Of a stretch of DNA of 18,430 nucleotides, positions 14,308 to 18,430 are shown in pieces. The stretch covers positions 1 through 18,430 of the forward strand of contig DATBHM010000255.1 of NCBI GenBank assembly GCA_036557505.1, written 5' to 3'. Position 1 is the stretch's first letter; every line of letters starts with the position of its first letter. The notes under the pieces were generated by a model. That model searched no databases, was not told the DNA's origin, and saw only the letters and a program-made list of their open reading frames with translations. Origin of the DNA: DATBHM01 sp036557505 (lineage in GTDB: Bacteria > Actinomycetota > UBA4738 > JACQTL01). Made by a program: the position numbers and the translations under genes.

Positions 14308-16352
14308 GAGGAGCCGGGGCGGCGACGCCCCCGGGCCCGGCGGACGGCCAGGTCGTACAGCCGCCGCTGCGCGTCGACTCCCGACTTCGGCTGCACGTGA
14401 TGCCATTCGCCGTTGCCGTCCAGCTCCCACCGGTTGACGCGCTTCGACAGGTACACGCCGAGGATCTCGTCGAGACGCTCCCGCCCGGCGGGGTCCTCGA
14501 CCGGCGTGACCGCCTCGACGCGGCGATCGAGGTTCCTGGGCATGAGGTCCCCGGAGCCGATCAGGTACTTCGCGTCGGCTCCGTCGCCGAACCGGAAGAT
14601 CCGCGAGTGCTCCAGGTACCGGCCCACGAACGACCGCACCCGGATTCGCTCGGACTGTCCGGGGACACCCGGGACGAGGCAGCAGATCCCGCGGATGATC
14701 AGGTCGATCTCCGCGCCGGCCTGCGAGGCCTCGTAGAGCCGTTCCACCATCTCGGGGTCGACCAGGCCGTTGGCCTTGATGGCGATGCGCCCGCCGGGCC
14801 GGGACTGCTCGCGGATGTGCGCCTCCAGCCCCGACCGGAGCGTGGACGGCGCGACCAGCAGCTTGCGGTACGTGCGCTCCCGGCTGAATCCCGTGAGGTA
14901 GTTGAACAGCTCCGCGACGTCGCTCGAGAGGTCCTCGTCGGCGCTGAGCAGCCCGATGTCCTCGTAGATACGGGCGGTCGTCGAGTTGTAGTTGCCCGTG
15001 CCGACGTGGACGTACCGGCGGATGCCGTCGGGCTCCCGCCGGACCACCAGCGAGATCTTCGCGTGGGTCTTCAGCCCGACGACCCCGTACACGACGTGGG
15101 CGCCGGCCTGCTCGAGCGCCTGGGCCCACTCGATGTTGCGTTCCTCGTCGAACCGCGCGGTGAGCTCGACGAGCGCCACCACCTGCTTGCCCTCGTCGGC
15201 CGCGCGGGCGAGCGCCGCCACGATCCCCTGGTCGCTGCCCGAGGTCCGGTACAGGGTCTGCTTGATCGTCAGCACCCGGGGGTCCTCGGCGGCCGCCCGG
15301 AGGAACGCCGCCACCGTGGTCGCGAAGTTGTCCGATGGGTGGTGCAGGAGGAGGTCGCCCTCGCGGATGGTCTCGAACACGTTCCCCGACTGCAGCCGGG
15401 CCGGCGTGACCGGCGGCCACGGATCCTCCTTGAGGTCGGGCCGGTCCAGCCCGTACAGCTCCCACATCCCGGAGAAGTCGATGAGCCCGGTGATGGGGTC
15501 CACGTCGCCGGGGTCGAGCTCGAGCCCGTCCACGAGGAGGTCGCGGAGCTCGTCCGAGGCCGTGGCGTCGATCTCGAGCCGGACCGCGTGCTGCGACCGG
15601 CGCCGCTCGCGCAGCAACGACTCGACGGCGCGGCGGAGGTCGAGCACCTCGTCCTCGCCGAGCTCCGGGTCCTGGTTCCTCGTCACCCGGAACACCGTGG
15701 AGTCCTCGATGTGCATGCCCGGGAACAGCGAGTCGAGGTGGGCCTCGATGATCTGCTCGATCGGGACCCACCGGTTGCCGTCGGGGAGGGGCTGGAACCG
15801 CGGCAGCAGCGGGGGGACCTTGATCCGGGCGAACCGGTGGTGGGGGCCGTCCGGGTCGCTCACCAGCACCGCCACGTTCAGCGACAGGTTGGAGATGTAC
15901 GGGAAGGGGTGCGTCGGGTCGACGGCGAGCGGCGTGAGCACCGGGAAGATCTGCTCGAAGAACACCTCGCCGAGCGCCTTGCGGTCCTCCTCGGCCAGGT
16001 CCTCCCAGGAGCAGACGGAGAGGCGCTCCCCGGCCAGGGCCGGCCGGACGCGCTCCCGCCACTCACCCTCGGCGCGATCCATGAGCGCGCGGGCCCGCTC
16101 CCGGACCTCGCCGAGCTGCTCGTTGGGGGTGCGCCCGTCCGGGGAGAGCTCGCGGATGCCGGCGTCGGCCTGCTCGTCGAGCTCCGCCACGCGGACCTGG
16201 AAGAACTCGTCCAGGTTGGTGGAGAAGATCGCCAGGAACTTGACCCGCTCGAGGAGCGGCAAGGCCTCGTCCTCGGCGAGCGCCAGGACGCGGGCGTCGA
16301 AGTCCAGCCACGACAGGTGGCGGTTCAGCATGCGGGGGGGCGCCGCGTCCAT
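14298..16352 (-). CDS. ppk1: Polyphosphate kinase 1
   Basis: It catalyses reversible transfer of the ATP gamma-phosphate to inorganic polyphosphate. The 684-residue length (ATG 16352) is close to the 688 of the E. coli enzyme. The N-terminal domain opens with LNRHLSWLDFDARVL, followed by FLAIFSTNLDEFFQVRVAEL (split as FLAIFSTNLDEF and FQVRVAEL), both typical. The head domain has PVLTPLAVDPTHPFPYISN. The PLD-like catalytic halves carry the phosphoacceptor His H430 in GLKTHAK and the second His H582 in RYLEHSRIF, plus VHVGTGNYN and IGSGDLMPRNLDRRVE. All are intact. The start lacks a clear ribosome-binding site. It lies 43 nt downstream of the small gene at 16396-16674, so the two are probably one transcript. 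The convergent neighbour is a histidine kinase; a functional link to phosphate sensing is only conjecture. Confidence 0.97.
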   Translation of the reverse strand: MDAAPPRMLNRHLSWLDFDARVLALAEDEALPLLERVKFLAIFSTNLDEFFQVRVAELDEQADAGIRELSPDGRTPNEQLGEVRERARALMDRAEGEWRERVRPALAGERLSVCSWEDLAEEDRKALGEVFFEQIFPVLTPLAVDPTHPFPYISNLSLNVAVLVSDPDGPHHRFARIKVPPLLPRFQPLPDGNRWVPIEQIIEAHLDSLFPGMHIEDSTVFRVTRNQDPELGEDEVLDLRRAVESLLRERRRSQHAVRLEIDATASDELRDLLVDGLELDPGDVDPITGLIDFSGMWELYGLDRPDLKEDPWPPVTPARLQSGNVFETIREGDLLLHHPSDNFATTVAAFLRAAAEDPRVLTIKQTLYRTSGSDQGIVAALARAADEGKQVVALVELTARFDEERNIEWAQALEQAGAHVVYGVVGLKTHAKISLVVRREPDGIRRYVHVGTGNYNSTTARIYEDIGLLSADEDLSSDVAELFNYLTGFSRERTYRKLLVAPSTLRSGLEAHIREQSRPGGRIAIKANGLVDPEMVERLYEASQAGAEIDLIIRGICCLVPGVPGQSERIRVRSFVGRYLEHSRIFRFGDGADAKYLIGSGDLMPRNLDRRVEAVTPVEDPAGRERLDEILGVYLSKRVNRWELDGNGEWHHVQPKSGVDAQRRLYDLAVRRARGRRRPGSSPA

Positions 16353-16395
16353 GCGTTCAGCGTGGCAGGCCGTGCGCCCGTCGTCCAGCGGTGCC

Positions 16396-16674
16396 TCAGG
16401 CCCTGCCCATGTACAGGGCGTTGAACCGCTGCCCAACGGTCCGGTTGGACTGCATGCGGGCGTTCCATCCGTCCACCGCAGCCTGCCAGCTCTCGGCCGG
16501 GACGCCCTTGGCGGCGGCGAGCTCGGGGCCCTTCGACTGGTCGTAGTTGTAGTCGGCGAGGCCCTTGGCGATCTCGGCGTACAGCTCCAGGCTGACGCCG
16601 GCGATCGGGGCGAAGTCCGGATCGTTGGGGTCCGGCGGCGTGGTCCCCGGCTTCTCCTTGCTGAACAGGCCCAT
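16396..16674 (-). CDS. Small conserved-looking protein of unknown function upstream of ppk1
   Basis: The 92-residue soluble protein starts at ATG 16674 with a strong GAGAGGAGG 6 nt upstream. It opens MGLFSKEKPG, has a Pro/Asp-rich linker (PPDPNDPDF), then a predicted helical domain: ISLELYAEIAKGLADYNYD is close to the actual segment VSLELYAEIAKGLADYN, followed by GVPAESWQAAVDGWNARM and VGQRFNALYMGRA. The evenly spaced aromatics (LYAEI, YNYD, SWQAAV, GWNARM, LYMG) suggest a compact helical bundle. I do not recognise a named family with certainty. There is no signal peptide or transmembrane segment. Its codon use and ribosome-binding site argue that it is real. It probably shares a transcript with ppk1, which starts 43 nt after its stop. 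Confidence 0.75.
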   Translation of the reverse strand: MGLFSKEKPGTTPPDPNDPDFAPIAGVSLELYAEIAKGLADYNYDQSKGPELAAAKGVPAESWQAAVDGWNARMQSNRTVGQRFNALYMGRA

Positions 16675-16680
16675 GTTCGG

Positions 16681-16689
16681 CCTCCTCTC
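16681..16689 (-). promoter_or_regulatory. Strong Shine-Dalgarno site of the small gene upstream of ppk1
   Basis: GAGAGGAGG on the minus strand lies 6 nt before ATG 16674. It settles this start over a longer in-frame opening from 16872, which would give an unlikely Arg/Cys/Pro-rich N-terminus overlapping the divergent gene. The remaining divergent gap (16690-16792) shows no convincing promoter on either strand. Confidence 0.7.
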
Positions 16690-16792
16690 GGGTGATTGTG
16701 GGCACGGTGCGGCGTTCCCTGCGGGTCCTCGGGAAGCTGAGCAGGTCCGCCGCGGTAGTTCGCATCGGCGGCCGGGCGTGCACACTTGAAGC

Positions 16793-17797
16793 GTGGAACC
16801 CGCGGACCGCATCCGTGCCGCCGTCGCCCTGGAGCCGACGGACCGCCCGCCGGCGGCGTGGTGGGGCCACACCTACCGGGAGGAGTGGTCGGCGCCGGAC
16901 CTGGCCCGAGTCACGGCCCGACGCCAACGGGAGTTCGGCTGGGACGTCGTGAAGCTCCAGCCCCGCGCGTGCTGCTTCGCGCAGGCGTTCGGTTCGGAAT
17001 ACCGGCCCGCGATGGAGTTCCGGGACGCCCCGGCGCTGGTCCGCCCGGCGGTGCTCCGCGTCGAGGACTGGGACCGGGTCACGGCGGCCGAGGCGCCGGT
17101 GCCCTCCCTCATCGAGCAGAACGACGCACTCCGCGCGGTGATCGGCGAACTCGGTCCGGGCGTGCCGGTGATCCAGACGGTGTTCTCCCCGCTCACGGTG
17201 GCCGGGTACCTGGCGGGGGAGGACCGCGCCCGCACGGCCGCCGAGCTCCGCGAACGTCCCGACCTGGTCGGGCCGGCGCTCGCGCGGATCGCCCACGATC
17301 TGGCCTCGTTCGCAGCCTCGGCGGTGGACGCCGGCGCCGCCGGTATCTTCTTCGCCGTCTCGGGGTTCGCCTCCGTCGATCTCATGTCCGTCGACGACTA
17401 CCGCCGACTGGTCCTGCCATACGATCGCCGGGTGCTGGACGCCGTCGCGGGCGCCTGGCTGAACGTGCTGCACCTGTGCGGCCCCCGGCTGTCGTTCGAG
17501 CTGGCGGACGACCTCCCGTCGCACGTGGTGAGCTGGTCGAGCCACCAACCGGGGAACCCGGCGCTGGCCGATGGGCGGTCCCTCGCCGGGCGCGCGGTGA
17601 TGGGCGGCCTCGATCACGAGGGGGCGCTCGTCCGCGGCACGCCCGCCGAGGTCCGGGCGGAGCGCGACGCCGCGATCGAGGCCGCCGGCGGGGTCGGCCT
17701 GGTCGTGGCGCCGGGATGCTCGGTCCCGCCGGAGGCACCGGAGGAGAACCTGCGCGAGGTCACCGGGGCTGGAACCGGGACGTCGTCGCCGGCGTGA
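16793..17797 (+). CDS. URO-D superfamily protein, MtaA/MtbA-like methyltransferase features
   Basis: The 334-residue cytoplasmic protein of the uroporphyrinogen decarboxylase superfamily starts at GTG 16793. There is only a weak purine stretch (TTGAAG) before it, so the start is plausible but not firm. It opens with the family-like DRIRAAVALEPTDRPPAAWWGH. The barrel contains VIQTVFSPLTVAGYL, DAGAAGIFFAVSG and YRRLVLPYDRRVLDAV. The C-terminal half has H227 and C229 in LHLCG, GGLDHEGALVRGTPAEV, and C309 in APGCSVPPEAPEENL. H-x-C...C with about 79 residues between the cysteines is the zinc site of corrinoid:coenzyme M-type methyltransferases and is not expected in true HemE. No heme-pathway or corrinoid-protein genes are adjacent. 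The likely role is zinc-dependent methyl or one-carbon transfer, substrate unknown. A hairpin begins 3 nt after the stop. Confidence 0.87.
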   Translation: MEPADRIRAAVALEPTDRPPAAWWGHTYREEWSAPDLARVTARRQREFGWDVVKLQPRACCFAQAFGSEYRPAMEFRDAPALVRPAVLRVEDWDRVTAAEAPVPSLIEQNDALRAVIGELGPGVPVIQTVFSPLTVAGYLAGEDRARTAAELRERPDLVGPALARIAHDLASFAASAVDAGAAGIFFAVSGFASVDLMSVDDYRRLVLPYDRRVLDAVAGAWLNVLHLCGPRLSFELADDLPSHVVSWSSHQPGNPALADGRSLAGRAVMGGLDHEGALVRGTPAEVRAERDAAIEAAGGVGLVVAPGCSVPPEAPEENLREVTGAGTGTSSPA

Positions 17798-17799
17798 CC

Positions 17800-17821
17800 G
17801 GCCGTCCCGGAGCGGACGGCC
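17800..17821 (+). terminator. Perfect hairpin after the URO-D-family gene
   Basis: GGCCGTCC (17800-17807) and GGACGGCC (17814-17821) form a perfect 8-bp GC-rich stem with a 6-nt loop, starting 3 nt after the stop at 17797. No U-tract follows. The position and symmetry make it the best terminator candidate on the right side. Confidence 0.5.
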
Positions 17822-17858
17822 CTACGGCGAGCGGACCCGGGGCGGCCCCAACCGGCGG

Positions 17859-17978
17859 ATGGGTCCCGGGACGGGGACTACGGCCGAACCCCCCGGAACG
17901 GCCATCCAGATCGTGCGTTCGGATGCCGACGCCTTTGCGAACAGCGGGCGGCCGGTGCAACTCGGGGAAGTCGAATGA
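17859..17978 (+). CDS. Possible 39-residue ORF overlapping the response regulator by ATGA
   Basis: An ATG at 17859 (weak GGCGG before it) opens 39 codons ending in TGA at 17976-17978, overlapping the regulator's ATG as ATGA. The second half reads like protein (TAIQIVRSDADAF and ANSGRPVQLGEVE), while the start is low-complexity (MGPGTGTTAEPP). It could be a coupling leader peptide, the 3' remnant of a larger gene, or chance. I recognise no family. The gap 17798-17974 otherwise holds only the hairpin and the regulator's ribosome-binding site. Confidence 0.3.
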   Translation: MGPGTGTTAEPPGTAIQIVRSDADAFANSGRPVQLGEVE

Positions 17979-18430
17979 CGGATCGGGTCTTGGTGGTGGA
18001 GGACGACGATGCGACCTCCGCGCTGCTCCGATCGGTGCTGGAGGGCGCGGGGTTCGGCGTCACCGTCCTCGCCGACGGCCGCGAGGCCGTCGACTGGGCG
18101 GTCGCGGAGCGGCCGGAGGCCATCGTGCTCGACGTCGCGCTCCCCGGCATCGACGGGTTCGAGGTGCTGAACCGGGTCCGCCGGGACCACCGCACCGCGT
18201 TCACGGTGGTCATCCTCCTCACAGGTCGCGACGACCCCGGCGACCGGGCGTACGGCTTCCACCTCGACGCGGACGACTTCGTCCCGAAGCCGTTCGACCC
18301 CGAGGACCTCGTGGCCAGGCTGACCGGCCGGGTCCGGCGGGTCCGGGAGGCGCTCTCGACGTCGTGGGCGCAGCTGCCGGGCGGGGCCATGGTCGAGCGC
18401 CACGTCCGGAACCTGATGGCGGACGGCCGG
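17975..18430 (+). CDS. Response regulator, receiver domain then probable GGDEF-like domain (3' end outside window)
   Basis: ATG 17975 is supported by GGGGAAG a few nt upstream. Residues 1-120 form a complete receiver domain: acidic cluster E9-D12 (VLVVEDDD), phospho-acceptor D53 in AIVLDVALPGIDGFEVL, switch T83 in ILLTGRDD and K105 in FVPKPFDPEDLV. The remainder (LPGGAMVERHVRNLMADGR) aligns by eye with the first helix of GGDEF domains (LTGLPGN...IE..L...L..G.PF), suggesting a diguanylate-cyclase-type or degenerate output domain. A DNA-binding output is not suggested. The frame is open at the window end, after 152 codons. The cognate kinase is not known; the membrane histidine kinase at 12126-14288 is the only one here but is 3.7 kb away. 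Confidence 0.9.
   Translation, partial: MTDRVLVVEDDDATSALLRSVLEGAGFGVTVLADGREAVDWAVAERPEAIVLDVALPGIDGFEVLNRVRRDHRTAFTVVILLTGRDDPGDRAYGFHLDADDFVPKPFDPEDLVARLTGRVRRVREALSTSWAQLPGGAMVERHVRNLMADGR

Noticed and set aside
16793..17797. Calling the URO-D family gene hemE
   Set aside because: The H-x-C...C zinc triad and absence of heme genes nearby fit the methyltransferase branch better than uroporphyrinogen decarboxylase.
12126..18430. Histidine kinase (12126-14288) and response regulator (17975 onward) as a cognate pair
   Set aside because: They are separated by about 3.7 kb including two opposite-strand genes, so adjacency does not support pairing.

Overview
The window is very GC-rich and densely packed. 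Almost every codon third position is G or C, and GTG starts are common (plus one likely TTG). Gene content is a class III cyclase with zinc ribbons and an AAA/TPR half, a PF03640-type secreted-repeat lipoprotein, a DUF4185 protein, an 8-helix sensory membrane module, PPK1 and a heterodimeric ABC exporter. This suggests a high-GC Actinomycetota chromosome, perhaps an uncultured lineage. That assignment is inference from composition and families. I see no tRNA, rRNA, IS element, integrase or CRISPR array.

Left block (1-9833) is all on the minus strand. In transcription order it holds: a heterodimeric ABC exporter pair joined by a GTGA stop/start overlap; a two-helix SLATT-type membrane protein; a GH25 muramidase without a signal peptide; a cysteine-peptidase-like protein starting 3 nt after the muramidase stop; a secreted-repeat lipoprotein; and a large zinc-ribbon / class III cyclase / AAA / TPR regulator that runs off the left edge. 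A short coding-like stretch with no start codon lies between the last two.

Middle block (10095-14288) is on the plus strand: a membrane-anchored DUF4185 beta-propeller protein, an acyl-CoA thioesterase-like protein, and a membrane PAS histidine kinase. The kinase converges on polyphosphate kinase PPK1 (minus), with only 9 nt between their stops. A hairpin is built from the two stop regions. A 92-residue protein of unknown function with a strong ribosome-binding site lies just upstream of ppk on the same strand.

Right block (16793-18430) is on the plus strand: a uroporphyrinogen-decarboxylase superfamily protein with a methyltransferase-type H-x-C...C zinc triad, a possible 39-residue ORF, and a response regulator overlapping it by ATGA. 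The regulator runs off the right edge, apparently into a GGDEF-like domain.

The most unusual part is about 3747-6096: a predicted two-helix membrane effector, a cytoplasmic-looking peptidoglycan hydrolase and a cysteine-peptidase-like protein in a row. The arrangement resembles a holin/endolysin pair and could be a lysis or abortive-infection cassette. No phage genes are nearby, and a cyclic-nucleotide synthase is encoded about 0.9 kb further downstream. That functional reading is a hypothesis.
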